In this document: in pieces, positions 44,783-54,298 of the stretch
Layout of the letters: every line of letters starts with the position of its first letter
Numbering within the stretch: position 1 is the first letter of the stretch
Assembly (NCBI GenBank): GCA_010672965.1
Contig: JAAHFN010000009.1
Coordinates: forward strand, 132,682-196,681
DNA length: 64,000 nt
Direction of reading: 5' to 3'
Source of the DNA: Oscillatoria sp. SIO1A7
Lineage (GTDB): Bacteria; Cyanobacteriota; Cyanobacteriia; Cyanobacteriales; Laspinemataceae
Made by a program: the position numbers and the translations under genes
The notes under the pieces: model-generated
What the model was told of the DNA's origin: nothing
What the model saw: the letters and a program-made list of their open reading frames with translations, nothing else
The model's database searches: none

Positions 44783-45267
44783 ACCGATTTTTCCTGTTAC
44801 TTACTAATGGTTTTAGGGGACAAGACTTACGTTTTTGCTGTTGCTCGCTGTTGGGCCAGCCCTTGCCGCTCTATTCGCTAATTGCTAACGGCTATAAAAG
44901 TGCAAATTGAAAGATACAGATCTAGCGGTGGTTGAGGCAAGCGCTTTTTTTGTGGCCCGTTGTCTTATGGAGAGAAAGCGATCCTATGGGAGCCTAATAA
45001 TTTGGTCCAATAATTATTGTGTTTGAGAATAATAATATCTACAGGCTCCGGATGGAGCTAGCCCTTGTCAGGATGATACTGGGAAAGCGATCGCGGAGGG
45101 ATCTCCTCTTAGGATCGTGCCGGTCTGACTGGACTCAGATGAAAAAATCATATAGAATCCATCACGGTTAATTTTTTCTGTTACATTGTAGTCGCACATT
45201 GGTAGCCGCACATTGGTAGTCGCATATTGTAGTCGCACGGTACTGAACAAAGGGAGCTGAGAAAAAA
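44783..45267. other. Upstream region shared by ssb and mreB, with a 14-bp repeat
   Basis: No gene is supported. An imperfect 14-bp unit (tgtagtcgcacatt / ggtagccgcacatt / ggtagtcgcatatt / gtagtcgcac) is repeated at 45187-45238, immediately before the mreB ribosome binding site. The divergent promoters of ssb and mreB should lie here. Confidence 0.6.
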
Positions 45268-46308
45268 GTGGGTTTTTTAAATTTTCCTTCCTTGTCTCCG
45301 GGCATGGGAATAGATCTGGGTACGGCAAATACCCTAGTGTATGTATCCGGCAAAGGGATCGTACTGCAAGAACCGTCGGTAGTAGCCATAGACAAACACG
45401 ATGGCACGGCCTTGGCGGTGGGGGAGGATGCAAAAAAAATGCTCGGGAGAACCCCAGGAGACGTGATGGCTCTGCGTCCCCTGCGTGATGGGGTGATTGC
45501 AGATTCTGATATAACAGAAATGATGCTAAGTCAGTTTATCCGTAGAGTTAACGAAGGCAAAATGTTTAGGCCCATAATTGTGATTGGCATCCCCAGTGGG
45601 GTGACGGGGGTGGAACGCCGAGCGGTGATGGATGCTGCAGAAAAAGCTGGAGCCAAAGAAGTGTATCTGATTGAGGAGCCAGTCGCAGCGGCGATCGGAG
45701 CTGGGCTGCCCGTAGCAGAACCAACGGGCAACATGATTATAGACATAGGCGGTGGGACCACGGAGGTAGCGGTTCTCAGTTTGCAAGGGACGGTTCTGAG
45801 CGAATCGGTGCGGGTGGCAGGAGACGAACTAAGCGATTCTATTTCTCAGTATATGAAAAAAGTCCATAACTTAGTTATTGGCGAGCGCACCGCTGAGGAT
45901 ATTAAGATTCAGGTTGGCTCGGCCTACCCCACAGAAGACGATGACGATCCGATTATGGAAGTCCGGGGCTTGCACCTGCTGTCTGGATTGCCGCGAACCG
46001 TAAGTATTAAAGGAGGGGAAATTCGCGAAAGCATGGCAGAACCTCTAGCCGTAATTGTCGATGCGGTCAAGCGGACTCTGGAGCGAACTCCTCCAGAGCT
46101 GGCTGCAGATATTATTGATAGAGGGATAATGCTAGCTGGGGGGGGAGCTTTGTTAAGAGGTCTGGATACCTTAATAGGCCACGAAACTGGAATTGTAACT
46201 CATGTGGCGGCAGATCCCCTAAGCTGCGTGGTTTTGGGAACTGGTAGGGTTTTGGAGAATTTTTCCCAACTGGGAAGGGTTTTCAGCCGTCGTTCTCGAA
46301 AAGTATAA
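45268..46308 (+). CDS. mreB: Rod shape-determining actin homologue MreB
   Basis: 346 residues with a GTG start; GGGAG lies 11 bases upstream. Actin-fold ATP sites: MGIDLGTANTLVYVSGKGI (phosphate 1), GNMIIDIGGGTTEVAVLSL (phosphate 2) and GIMLAGGGALLRGLDTLIG (adenosine). It forms membrane-associated filaments that guide cell-wall elongation. It is followed by mreC and mreD in the same direction, the usual mre operon. Confidence 0.98.
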   Translation: MGFLNFPSLSPGMGIDLGTANTLVYVSGKGIVLQEPSVVAIDKHDGTALAVGEDAKKMLGRTPGDVMALRPLRDGVIADSDITEMMLSQFIRRVNEGKMFRPIIVIGIPSGVTGVERRAVMDAAEKAGAKEVYLIEEPVAAAIGAGLPVAEPTGNMIIDIGGGTTEVAVLSLQGTVLSESVRVAGDELSDSISQYMKKVHNLVIGERTAEDIKIQVGSAYPTEDDDDPIMEVRGLHLLSGLPRTVSIKGGEIRESMAEPLAVIVDAVKRTLERTPPELAADIIDRGIMLAGGGALLRGLDTLIGHETGIVTHVAADPLSCVVLGTGRVLENFSQLGRVFSRRSRKV

Positions 46309-46488
46309 ATGTGCAATTTAAAAGTCGGAAGTAATTCTGAGATTTTAAGAATAATTCTGAGATTTCAAGAGTTTCTACCGCCGATCGCTCGAGTATATTC
46401 ACTTAACTTTGCTTAATTGTGTGCTTCGCGATCGCGCAGCCTCCTTAAAAACTGTTATTAATAATCTGTACATCGATCGAGAGTCTGA

Positions 46489-47265
46489 ATGTATACGTTG
46501 CGTCGCTGGTGGGGTCGTCATGGTTTGCAACTCGTCCTGCTGGGTATAACCATTAGTGTCGCCTTATGGATTCGCTATACCCAAGGTTCTATCGTCCCGG
46601 AGGTCTATCAGTGGATTGCTCGCCCTTTCGAGACCCAACCCAAAGAGCTGACAAATGCCAAAATCGAGGAACTGCAACTGCAGCTCCAGGAATTAAAGGC
46701 ACAAAACAAACAAATTAAAGAGCTATTGGGCTATGTCAAGGTTAATAAGCTCAAACCCATTGTCGCACCAGTGGTCGGTAGGAGTGCCGACCACTGGTGG
46801 GAGCAGCTGACTTTAGGTCGAGGTAGCGAAGATGGGATTCAAAAAGATTTTACCGTTACTGCTCCTGGAGGTTTAATAGGGCGGGTTGTCAGCGTCACCG
46901 CTAACAGCAGCAGAGTTCTCCTAGTAGGCGATCCCAGTTTTAAAGCAGGAGTAATTGTCAGTCGCAGTCGCGATATGGGCGTGATGCGAGGAAAAGGAGA
47001 TAGAGAAGCGCAGATGGAGTTTTTTGATAAGCTCCCAGATGTCCGCGAAGGCGATGCGGTTATGATATCTTCCTTAAGCAAGATGTTTCCGCCCGGATTG
47101 CCTGTAGGTCGTGTCAAGTCCGTTAATTTGAAGAAAAGTCCGGCTCCCGAAGCAACAATTGAGCTGGCTGCACCTATTAGTTCTCTAGAGTGGGTCGCTG
47201 TTTATCCCCATTATCCAGTTTTCAGCGAACAGATATCTACAGGTTATCAGGAGCAGCCAAAGTAA
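46489..47265 (+). CDS. mreC: Rod shape-determining protein MreC
   Basis: 258 residues. One N-terminal transmembrane helix (LQLVLLGITISVALWIRY), then a coiled coil (KIEELQLQLQELKAQNKQIK) and the beta-barrel MreC domain with DHWWEQLTLGRGSEDGI and GGLIGRVVSVTANSSRVLL. It is periplasmic and links MreB to the wall synthases. It sits 180 bp after mreB and its stop overlaps the mreD start. Confidence 0.96.
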   Translation: MYTLRRWWGRHGLQLVLLGITISVALWIRYTQGSIVPEVYQWIARPFETQPKELTNAKIEELQLQLQELKAQNKQIKELLGYVKVNKLKPIVAPVVGRSADHWWEQLTLGRGSEDGIQKDFTVTAPGGLIGRVVSVTANSSRVLLVGDPSFKAGVIVSRSRDMGVMRGKGDREAQMEFFDKLPDVREGDAVMISSLSKMFPPGLPVGRVKSVNLKKSPAPEATIELAAPISSLEWVAVYPHYPVFSEQISTGYQEQPK

Positions 47266-47825
47266 TGACAAGTTTCTCTTTCAGAAATGTATCTCGCTGG
47301 TCTCCCGAGAGTAAGCTAATTGCCAATGCGCTGATAACGATAGGCTCGGTTTTTCTCTGTCTATTAGTGCTGCCCAGTAGGTTGCCCGGTATGGAAATAT
47401 TGGAAATAGGTCCAAACTGGCTGTTGATTTGGGTAGTTGCCTGGAGCGTCAAGCGGACGCAAATACAAGGCTGTATGGCTGGGGTGGTTTTAGGGCTCCT
47501 TCAAGATGGTATGACAGCTCCATTCCCATCTCATTCTATTGGTTTGGCTGTGGCAGGATATCTCACCGGGCGCTTGCAAAAACAGAAGTATATTCAAGAA
47601 GATTTTATTTCTGTGGCTTTGATAGTGTTTGGGATGGCGATCGTCTCAGAAACAATAACGGCTCTACAGTTTCTTCTAGTCGGCCGCTCTGTCATGGGAC
47701 TTTGGATAGATTACCAGCGCATTGTCCTTGTTTCCGCTATCCTTAGCAGTTTGTGGGCTCCTATTGTCTATTATCCCCTCAATCGTTGGTGGTCTTCGAT
47801 GCAAGTTAAGGAAAAAGTCAAATAA
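47265..47825 (+). CDS. mreD: Rod shape-determining protein MreD
   Basis: 186 residues from the ATG that shares its A with the mreC stop (TAATG). About five hydrophobic segments: ALITIGSVFLCLLVLP, GPNWLLIWVVAWSV, AGVVLGLLQDGM, FISVALIVFGMAIVSETI and a C-terminal one, as in MreD. It is an inner-membrane partner of MreC. A longer upstream frame overlapping mreC is rejected. Confidence 0.93.
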   Translation: MTSFSFRNVSRWSPESKLIANALITIGSVFLCLLVLPSRLPGMEILEIGPNWLLIWVVAWSVKRTQIQGCMAGVVLGLLQDGMTAPFPSHSIGLAVAGYLTGRLQKQKYIQEDFISVALIVFGMAIVSETITALQFLLVGRSVMGLWIDYQRIVLVSAILSSLWAPIVYYPLNRWWSSMQVKEKVK

Positions 47826-48104
47826 TTAATAAAAGTAAAATAGCAGTAAGCAATCGGCTGTCAGCAGTCAGTTCTAGGCTTCGGCCACCGGGCTCTCCTG
47901 AGCCCTATGCGCCCTTGAGCTACGGCTATGCCCTCTGGGGCATGGGGCTAAGGAGATCCTTGTCGTAGGCGACAGCCTGGGTTCGCGCGCTTCGCGCATA
48001 GGGCTAGGCCAACAGGCTATTGCCGTTACTAGGGAGGCGCAAGCTTTTAATTGCCCTAACCAAATATGCGTAATGCGATAACTTATTAAGTATTAAATTA
48101 TTGA
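47826..48104. repeat. GC-rich intergenic repeat
   Basis: Contains cggctgtcagcagtcag, several short inverted pairs around ccctatgcgc/gcgcataggg and ttcgcgcgcttcgcgc. It would fold strongly. No gene seen. Confidence 0.55.
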
Positions 48105-48632
48105 TTACTCAGACGGAGCAAGCCGTTTGCGCAATGATTCGGATCTCTTTTTAGCTGTTTTATTTTTCGATTCGTAACGCAGTGCATTTTCGTAAACTTC
48201 CAGAGCCTGAGCTGTTAAGTTTTTGCGTTCGTAGGCAAATCCGATATTATTCAGGGCGGTAACATATTCTGGATTTATTTTTAAGGCTTCTTTATACTGG
48301 CGAATTGCCAAGTCGTACTGTTCTTGGGCAGAGTATGCAAAACCCAAAGCGTTATAAGCTAATGCTTTTATTTCTGGTTCTATTCCTTTAAATTTGATGA
48401 TTTTTTTGAAAATAGGGATTGCTTGCGAAAACAAGCTTTTGTCCAAAAGAATGCTACCTAGTTCGTAATATTCTTCTACGGTGGCATCTTCTTTAGCTAG
48501 CTTATTCTGCAACTTAGATAAACGACTTTCCACTTTGCGAATTTTGAACGCTTGCCGCAAAACAAACCAAGCAGGAGCAGCGAGCAAAACTACTAAAACA
48601 GAAAGATAAGTAATGGTTAGAGATTTATCCAT
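48105..48632 (-). CDS. TPR protein, Ycf37-like (photosystem I assembly)
   Basis: 175 residues. One N-terminal membrane helix (TYLSVLVVLLAAPAWFVL) is followed by a basic coiled segment and three TPR units: EYYELGSILLDKSLFSQAIP, LAYNALGFAYSAQEQYDLAI and ALNNIGFAYERKNLTAQALE. Length and layout match cyanobacterial Ycf37, a thylakoid protein that helps assemble photosystem I. The assignment to Ycf37 is by layout; a generic TPR protein is the safe call. Confidence 0.8.
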   Translation of the reverse strand: MDKSLTITYLSVLVVLLAAPAWFVLRQAFKIRKVESRLSKLQNKLAKEDATVEEYYELGSILLDKSLFSQAIPIFKKIIKFKGIEPEIKALAYNALGFAYSAQEQYDLAIRQYKEALKINPEYVTALNNIGFAYERKNLTAQALEVYENALRYESKNKTAKKRSESLRKRLAPSE

Positions 48633-48934
48633 AATATTGTTTCATGTTTCAATAGACAGGGTATAATTTCTTAGCTTTCAGCTTACAAGGGCGGGCAGTG
48701 GGCTGACCCCTTTTATTTAACCTAAACTCATAGGGCTTACTGACTGACTTCAATGCCCAATACCTGGGCGCTTAGGGATTTCGGCACCGTAGTTTTCGCT
48801 GGTCCCGTCCTAGGAATTGGGTAATTTATTTCTTGGAATTCCCTTAATTCCAATTCTCCAATTCCCCATGCCCAATGCGAACATGCCCAATTCCCCATGC
48901 CCCATTCCCCATTTCGCTCCTCAAAATTCAAAAC
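48633..48934. repeat. Intergenic spacer with STRR
   Basis: gaattcccttaattccaattctccaattcccc and gcccaat runs (48831-48908) and an aaaattcaaaacttaaaactcaac stretch (48922-48947) that reaches into the next stop codon region. The Ycf37-like gene has no clear promoter visible here. No gene seen. Confidence 0.65.
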
Positions 48935-49741
48935 TTAAAACTCAACATTTAAAGGCAGTCCCCAGTATCGAGCCCGTTCCAGCAGCCAACCTTCGGCCCG
49001 AGCTTGGGATATAATTCGGTTGACTTGCTGGCGCAATTCTCGATACTGTTTTCCTTTTGGCATGGCTGCTGCTAGGGGCCGGGAAGAAAGCTCTAGAGGA
49101 AGCAAATTGTATTCGGGATGCTCCTGTACCCAGCCAGCGATAACGCTGGTATCCCCTGCAAAAGCAGTAGCGCCGCCGGTTTCTAGGATATTCAGGGCCT
49201 CTTGATAAGAATTTACTCCTATGAGCTTGGCTTTTGGCAATCGATATCGCACTACAGCAATAGTGCTGGAGCGATTGAGGACTGCGATCCGATCGAGAAC
49301 AAAGTCTGGATATAGAGGCGAGGGTACTTTGGCGACCAAAGCAGTTCCATCTATATAGTATGGCAAGCTGAAGCTGACTAACCGGGAGCGGACGGGTGTG
49401 GCGGTAATTCGAGCGATCGCCAGATCCACTTGCCCATCTATTACTGCTGCCAGTCGCTTTTGATTAGTGACTGGCAGCAGTTCCACTTTCTGAGAGTCTC
49501 CCAATAGCTCCTGGGCTAAGCGCCGAGCCAGGTCAATTTCCAAACCTTGTAACTTTCCCGTGGCATCCCGAAATCCTAGGGGTCGGATATTATCTTTCAC
49601 CGCCACAATTAAATAACCCCGTTTTGTTATGTCTGGGAACTCCGCTGCGTTCCCAGGCCATAAGGTTAGCAGGGATACCAATATGGCACCCAGACAAGCC
49701 AATCCCAGAATTGTCCTCGATTTTTTACCTTGCAGGGGCAT
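48935..49741 (-). CDS. Amino-acid-type ABC transporter substrate-binding protein
   Basis: 268 residues from MPLQGKKSRTILG; a longer frame starts within heptamer repeat DNA and is not chosen. A signal peptide ends near WPGNAAEF. The family 3 solute-binding fold shows RGYLIVAVKDNIRPLGFRD, KLQGLEIDLARRLAQELL, VDLAIARITATPVRSRLVSF and FSLPYYIDGTALVAK. It binds a small ligand such as an amino acid in the periplasm. No permease or ATPase gene is next to it, so it is an orphan binding protein. Confidence 0.9.
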   Translation of the reverse strand: MPLQGKKSRTILGLACLGAILVSLLTLWPGNAAEFPDITKRGYLIVAVKDNIRPLGFRDATGKLQGLEIDLARRLAQELLGDSQKVELLPVTNQKRLAAVIDGQVDLAIARITATPVRSRLVSFSLPYYIDGTALVAKVPSPLYPDFVLDRIAVLNRSSTIAVVRYRLPKAKLIGVNSYQEALNILETGGATAFAGDTSVIAGWVQEHPEYNLLPLELSSRPLAAAMPKGKQYRELRQQVNRIISQARAEGWLLERARYWGLPLNVEF

Positions 49742-49999
49742 AAAAATTAGGGTGTGGGGTGTGGGGTGTGGGGTGTGAGGTATAGGCAAGGATGATAAGG
49801 TATTTCCAAATAAATATTTTTTCCTCGTTTCCCCGTAGGACAGGCAACTGAAAAGTCTCTGTCTTCCGGACAGGCGCTCCGCCCGTCCTACGAAGCAGGA
49901 TAATTTATTTCTTGGAATTCCCTAAATGTTGCATAAAGGCAGGGTATTTATTTCTTATCCCTACACCCCACACCCTACACAAGAGCACCCTAGTTATTG
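49742..49999. repeat. STRR and GACAGGCG hairpin
   Basis: gggtgtg heptamers (49749-49780), an inverted pair cccgtaggacaggc/ggcgctccgcccgtcctacg (49832-49892), and caccctac repeats up to the rplT stop codon. No gene. Confidence 0.7.
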
Positions 50000-50356
50000 C
50001 TATTTCCCAGCTTCAGCGGCCACTTCAACCACTTGGGCAAAGCTATCGGGATCCATGATGGCCAATTGTGCCAGCATCTTGCGGTTGAGTTGGACATCGG
50101 CTTTCTTGAGATTGCCTATGAACTGGCTGTAGCTCATACCGTTTTGTCGGGATGCTGCATTAATGCGTGCGATCCACAGGCGGCGAAAATCTCGCTTGCG
50201 CTTGCGGCGATCGCGGTAAGCATTCCGCAGGGCTTTCATTACCTGCTGGCTTGCCATGCGAAACAGCTTCGAGTGAGAGCCTCGAAATCCCTTGGCAAGT
50301 TTGAGAATTTTTTTGCGGCGCTTGCGAGCCACATTGCCGCGTTTTACTCGGGTCAT
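50000..50356 (-). CDS. rplT: 50S ribosomal protein L20
   Basis: 118 residues, family-normal length: [58 protein letters not shown] and [18 protein letters not shown]. It binds 23S rRNA early in assembly. It follows rpmI on the same strand, 246 bp apart, wider than in most bacteria. infC is not adjacent. Confidence 0.98.
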   Translation of the reverse strand: MTRVKRGNVARKRRKKILKLAKGFRGSHSKLFRMASQQVMKALRNAYRDRRKRKRDFRRLWIARINAASRQNGMSYSQFIGNLKKADVQLNRKMLAQLAIMDPDSFAQVVEVAAEAGK

Positions 50357-50602
50357 TGTTCCTTATTAGCTGTCAGTTATTTTTGTATTTAGGGCCAGAT
50401 TTCCTCTCGTCCATCCTCTGCGCATCCCGAACGGACATCAAATTCGCACGGGTTGCGCTTTTGGGGACCTCGATACATGAGTTTTATCTTCAAATCGAAA
50501 AGTACAGATGTGGGAAAGGTTGTCAGTTTTGAGATTGAAATTTGAAATTTCTAATTCAACACTTAAAACTCTCAAGCTAAAAACTTCCCCAATATCCACA
50601 CC

Positions 50603-50800
50603 TTATAAATAAGGGAGCATTCCGCGCACGTTATCTTCATCGCGCTCGTTTACTAGGGCCTTAGTGGAGAGCCGACGCTTCCGAGCCGAACTCTTGTGCT
50701 GGAGTAGGTGACTCTTGAAGGCTTTGCGGCGAAATATTTTACCGCTGCCCGTAGCTCTAAAGCGCTTGGCAGCAGATTTGCGGGTTTTTAATTTTGGCAT
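50603..50800 (-). CDS. rpmI: 50S ribosomal protein L35
   Basis: 65 residues, full length: [60 protein letters not shown]. Conserved pair with rplT. Confidence 0.98.
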   Translation of the reverse strand: MPKLKTRKSAAKRFRATGSGKIFRRKAFKSHLLQHKSSARKRRLSTKALVNERDEDNVRGMLPYL

Positions 50801-50946
50801 CGACCTGCTTTAATTCGGCACAATCGATCATTCTACTACTTTATGTATCTTTTGCCAAAGAGAATTTTTGCCCATCCTTTCTATGACCGTGTTGCAACAC
50901 TATAATAGCCGGTATTATATTAAAAACTTGAATTATTATTTTAAAC

Positions 50947-51036
50947 AGGACTTACGCTGGTAAGCCAGATCTAAAGCTACAAATAGAGTCTGGTGCTACT
51001 GTAGCACCCTACATAAAGAGTCTATGCGTAAGTCCT
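50947..51036. mobile_element. MITE, AGGACTTACGC family (90 bp)
   Basis: Ends aggacttacgc and gcgtaagtcct are perfect inverted copies. The inside has gtagcaccctac and two related gagtct segments. Similar elements at 51609, 56327 and 57393; single ends at 35153, 60269 and 63338. Confidence 0.85.
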
Positions 51037-51179
51037 ATTAAATAAGAGCAACTATAGGGCAATAGCCCTATAGTTGCTAAATGAGTATTTTGTGTAAGTC
51101 CCTTTCTATATATAGATATCCCTTTGAGGTGATAGCTACTTAGTTAGCTGAGGTATCTCTATCTAAGGCTCGGATAAAA

Positions 51180-51271
51180 CGGAGAGGGAGGGATTCGAAC
51201 CCTCGGTACGGAGTTACCAACCGTACAACAGATTAGCAATCTGCCGCTTTCGACCACTCAGCCACCTCTCC
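51180..51271 (-). tRNA. trnS: tRNA-Ser (anticodon GCU)
   Basis: Acceptor GGAGAGG/CCTCTCC, discriminator G, anticodon loop TTGCTAA with GCU, a long variable arm (TTGTACGGTTGGTAACTCCGT) typical of class II tRNAs, and a T arm GAGGGTTCGAATCCCTC. CCA is not encoded. Confidence 0.96.
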
Positions 51272-51608
51272 AGGTTGACTGAATATCAGTGTAACACATC
51301 TTTGGCAAAAGTGACCCCAAATTAGAAATAATTTTTGAAATTTTCTGAAGAGTCTTGTTGCGCATTGCCTTACTGCAACAGCAGATAAAGAAATAGAGAG
51401 ATGGCAAGCGATCGAGAATTAGGAGTAGAATTGGCAAAAGCGATCGCCCTTGGCTCGACAAAGATGGCGCAAATTACCCGCTCGGACTCTATATGCAGAG
51501 TAGAAATACAATTATAAGCACTATATATAAATTGTCTTGTCCGTAAGTTCTTGCTGATTCATTGTGATTTATGCCTGGGGAGCGCTCGGGAGCAGATTTG
51601 GCATGAAC
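51272..51608. other. Intergenic space with no gene seen
   Basis: AT-rich, with a HIP1 pair at 51408-51448. No frame with recognisable motifs and no repeat apart from short atatata runs. Confidence 0.5.
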
Positions 51609-51698
51609 GGGACTTACGCAAATTGGACGATTTAATTATATATAGTGTAGAGTGCGCGGTGCGACACCCTACAAATAGAGTATCTCTGCGTAACTCCT
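51609..51698. mobile_element. MITE, AGGACTTACGC family (90 bp, slightly decayed)
   Basis: Ends gggacttacgca and tgcgtaactcct, each with one change. Inside, gtgcgcggtgcgacaccctac resembles the module in the 56327 copy. Confidence 0.75.
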
Positions 51699-51856
51699 GA
51701 TTAATTAGACACAGAAACAAAAACAGAAACAAAAACAGATAGGGCTATAAACCCTATCTGAGAACAAATTTCTTTTCAAATCCAAAATTTACTCAACAAC
51801 TCCGAACCTATATAAGTTGTTTGGAGATGTAGAAGGACGATTTTTGTATCGGCAGA

Positions 51857-52198
51857 CTAAGCAGCAGCTTTGTCAATCTGGACAGTCCATTGTTTGGAAG
51901 ACCAGGGAGCTATTCCCTCGTTAATAGACCAGACCTGCTCGCCATCAGCTTTAACGGATACCTCGAATTGGCCGGTATAAGCGAAGTTGCTACCAATAAA
52001 GACGAGGTTGCCCGAGCCTCCAATGGAGTCAAGAATGCCGCTCAGATCGATGGTTGCACCAGGATTGACATCAGCATTGGCTTCGTAAGAATAAACCGTG
52101 AACCGCTTGTCTTCAGAATCAGGGTTTAATAATATGGCGAGCCGATTGTCAGCTCGGCTAACTTCGACGGTAATGGTACTTTTGTATGATACGCTCAT
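51857..52198 (-). CDS. Hypothetical 113-residue beta-rich protein
   Basis: Not recognised. The start MSVSYKSTITVEVSRADNRL has a good GGAG ribosome binding site (52207-52210 region, agaataaag between). No signal peptide, membrane helix or cysteine. Alternating hydrophobic pattern and many Gly, Asp, Asn and Ser (DLSGILDSIGGSGNLVFIG, AYTGQFEVSVKADGEQVW) suggest a small beta-sandwich. The C-terminus is WSSKQWTVQIDKAAA. It is isolated between long AT-rich spaces, which fits an independently regulated gene or recent arrival. No function is offered. Confidence 0.7.
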   Translation of the reverse strand: MSVSYKSTITVEVSRADNRLAILLNPDSEDKRFTVYSYEANADVNPGATIDLSGILDSIGGSGNLVFIGSNFAYTGQFEVSVKADGEQVWSINEGIAPWSSKQWTVQIDKAAA

Positions 52199-53049
52199 GC
52201 TTTATTCTCCTTTAGTACAGGGGTATTAGCTGTTGCTCGTACTTATTAAATCATATCTTAGAATAATATACAACCCCTTTCTTAGTTATAATCGCTCCTA
52301 GAACTAAAGCCCTTTTCCTGCAAGGGTTTCGTCTCTAATCTGGTTCGCTCGGGCGATCGCAGACTACAAAGGAACTGCTATACTTAGATTTCCAAGTCTA
52401 AAGCAGCGACCGAGCCCAGTAAACAAAGAGTAATGAGCTTTCCCTAACTTACCACCTTTATAGGTCCAACAACTCTCGTCCGAGATTTTTGTATAAGAAG
52501 CCACATTTCTTCTGTTTGAGAAATAGGCGCATTTTTCAATTGCCTCTTTTCAATGCACTTCTCAATGTGAGATTCATAAGTATTTATCAATTTAAATTAT
52601 AAGTTTTTCTAATTAGACTCTTTTATTAATTTAATTTTTTATGCGTAAGGTTACGCAGGCTTTTCCCACCGCCGCAAATAATCTGTAAAATTTTAAGTAT
52701 TTTTTTTATTAAGATATATTTTGATGACCATATTTATAATATTGCCTTAATTTAGATAGCATCAAAAGGCTAGATAGACTCAAAAGGCGAAAATACTAAG
52801 TTTTTTAGGTGCTGAGAGTTTTAGCAGTGCCGGGGGAATGACTCTGCTTTGACAAACTTAATATTAAGATATTTTGCACTCCCGAGTCAAGGGGTTGCAC
52901 AAATTTTTTTCAGTAATTGTGGCCCCTAATTATTATTAGGCCCCTTTGTTACCCGGCCTCTACTCCCTACTCCCTGCCCGCGATTTCCTAGCAATTGCGC
53001 AAAAAGCTTCTGGTAAAATCTTTAAGGTTTCTTTCTATAACTTTTAGCA
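52199..53049. other. Long AT-rich intergenic space
   Basis: 850 bases with no gene or repeat recognised. AT content is high at 52480-52800. A TTGACA-like box at 52854 upstream of plsX has no convincing -10 partner. It must contain promoters for the divergent 113-residue protein gene and the plsX operon. Confidence 0.55.
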
Positions 53050-54066
53050 ATGGGATCGACTCGCGCGCGGATTGCAATAGATGCTATGGGCGGGGATAAT
53101 GCCCCTGCCGAAATCGTCGCTGGAGCCCTCAGAGCCCAGCAGGAGCTAGGAGTAGAGGTTTTGCTAGTTGGCGATCGCGAACGGATTGAAGCCACAAGCG
53201 ATTGGGATGGCAATTCGTCTGAGATAGAAATTGTCCCGGCCGAAGGGGTTGTGGAAATGGACGAAGAGGCTTTGAGCGCCCTGAAGCGCAAACCCAAGGC
53301 TTCTATTGCGGTGGCAATGAAACTGGTCAAGGAAAAACGGGCCGATGCCGTGGTTTCTGCCGGTCACTCTGGCGCTGCAATGGCCGCTGCCCTATTGCGG
53401 TTGGGACGCCTGCCAGGGATTGACCGGCCTGCTATTGGTGCCGTTTTTCCAACCAGAGTGCCTGGAAAGTCAGCGATATTGCTGGATGCAGGAGCCAATG
53501 TAGATTGCCGTCCTAAATTTTTGGAGCAATTCGGCTTGATGGGAACCATCTATAGCCAACATGTTCTGGGCGTACCCGAGCCAAAGGTAGGATTGCTCAA
53601 TATTGGGGAAGAAGCTTCAAAGGGAGACGAGCTGACAGTTCGCACCTATGAACTGCTTGAGGAAAATCCTCATATCCCCTTCATAGGCAATGCCGAAGGT
53701 CGAGACGTACTCTCGGGCCGCTTTGACGTGGTAGTCTGTGATGGCTTTGTGGGCAATGTCTTGCTCAAATTCGCAGAATCAACTGGCGAGGTGGTAATGA
53801 GGACCATCGAAGGGGCATTTAAGCAAGCAATAATTAGTAACCCAGAAAGCGAGATTAATTTGAAACCACTTATCAAGCAGATCAAGGATAAGATGGACCC
53901 CGAAGAACGTGGGGGTGGTTTGTTACTTGGGGTGGCCGGGATTTGTATCATAAGCCACGGCAGCTCCAAGGCTCCTTCAATTTTTAATGCGATCCGGTTG
54001 GCCAAAGATGCGATCGAAAATCAGGTTCTAGAGCGAATCCAAAGAGTACAGAAAGAGGTAATATAG
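53050..54066 (+). CDS. plsX: Phosphate acyltransferase PlsX
   Basis: 338 residues: RIAIDAMGGDNAPAEIVAGA, DAVVSAGHSGAAMAAALLRL, PAIGAVFPTRVPGKSAILLD, NIGEEASKGDELTVRTYELL and GGGLLLGVAGICIISHGSSK are PlsX hallmarks. It makes acyl phosphate from acyl-ACP for phospholipid synthesis. It heads the plsX-fabH-fabD-plsC cluster. Its last codons and stop (TAG at 54064-54066) lie within the left end of a MITE. Confidence 0.97.
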   Translation: MGSTRARIAIDAMGGDNAPAEIVAGALRAQQELGVEVLLVGDRERIEATSDWDGNSSEIEIVPAEGVVEMDEEALSALKRKPKASIAVAMKLVKEKRADAVVSAGHSGAAMAAALLRLGRLPGIDRPAIGAVFPTRVPGKSAILLDAGANVDCRPKFLEQFGLMGTIYSQHVLGVPEPKVGLLNIGEEASKGDELTVRTYELLEENPHIPFIGNAEGRDVLSGRFDVVVCDGFVGNVLLKFAESTGEVVMRTIEGAFKQAIISNPESEINLKPLIKQIKDKMDPEERGGGLLLGVAGICIISHGSSKAPSIFNAIRLAKDAIENQVLERIQRVQKEVI

Positions 54067-54202
54067 CGTTTCTCAAATAAGTGTAATAAAAGAAACGTAG
54101 GGGCGACAGCATCCCGAGCGACTATCTCTTAGCTACGAACGGTAATTCCCATACTGGGATGCTTCGCCCCAGACACCTTACATCAATTTGAGAACCGCTA
54201 TA
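54062..54202. mobile_element. MITE, TATAGC-TTCTCAAAT family, copy 2 (overlaps plsX stop)
   Basis: 141 bp with ends tatagcgtttctcaaataag and caatttgagaaccgctata. The inside has taggggcgacagcatcccga and tgggatgcttcgcccc as a second inverted pair. Match in reverse orientation to 15171-15323. The first bases supply the plsX stop codon. It separates plsX from fabH. Confidence 0.88.
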
Positions 54203-54298
54203 GACAATTAATTCTCGCTCCTGCGAATAGCAAGCTGTAGGCAAAAAGCTAGTAGCCTGCTTATGAAAGATGATGAAGCGACCGATGGAGAATAGACA

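Noticed and set aside
47190-47264. Upstream extension of mreD
   Set aside because: It overlaps mreC by 75 bp; the TAATG start at 47265 is the usual coupled arrangement.
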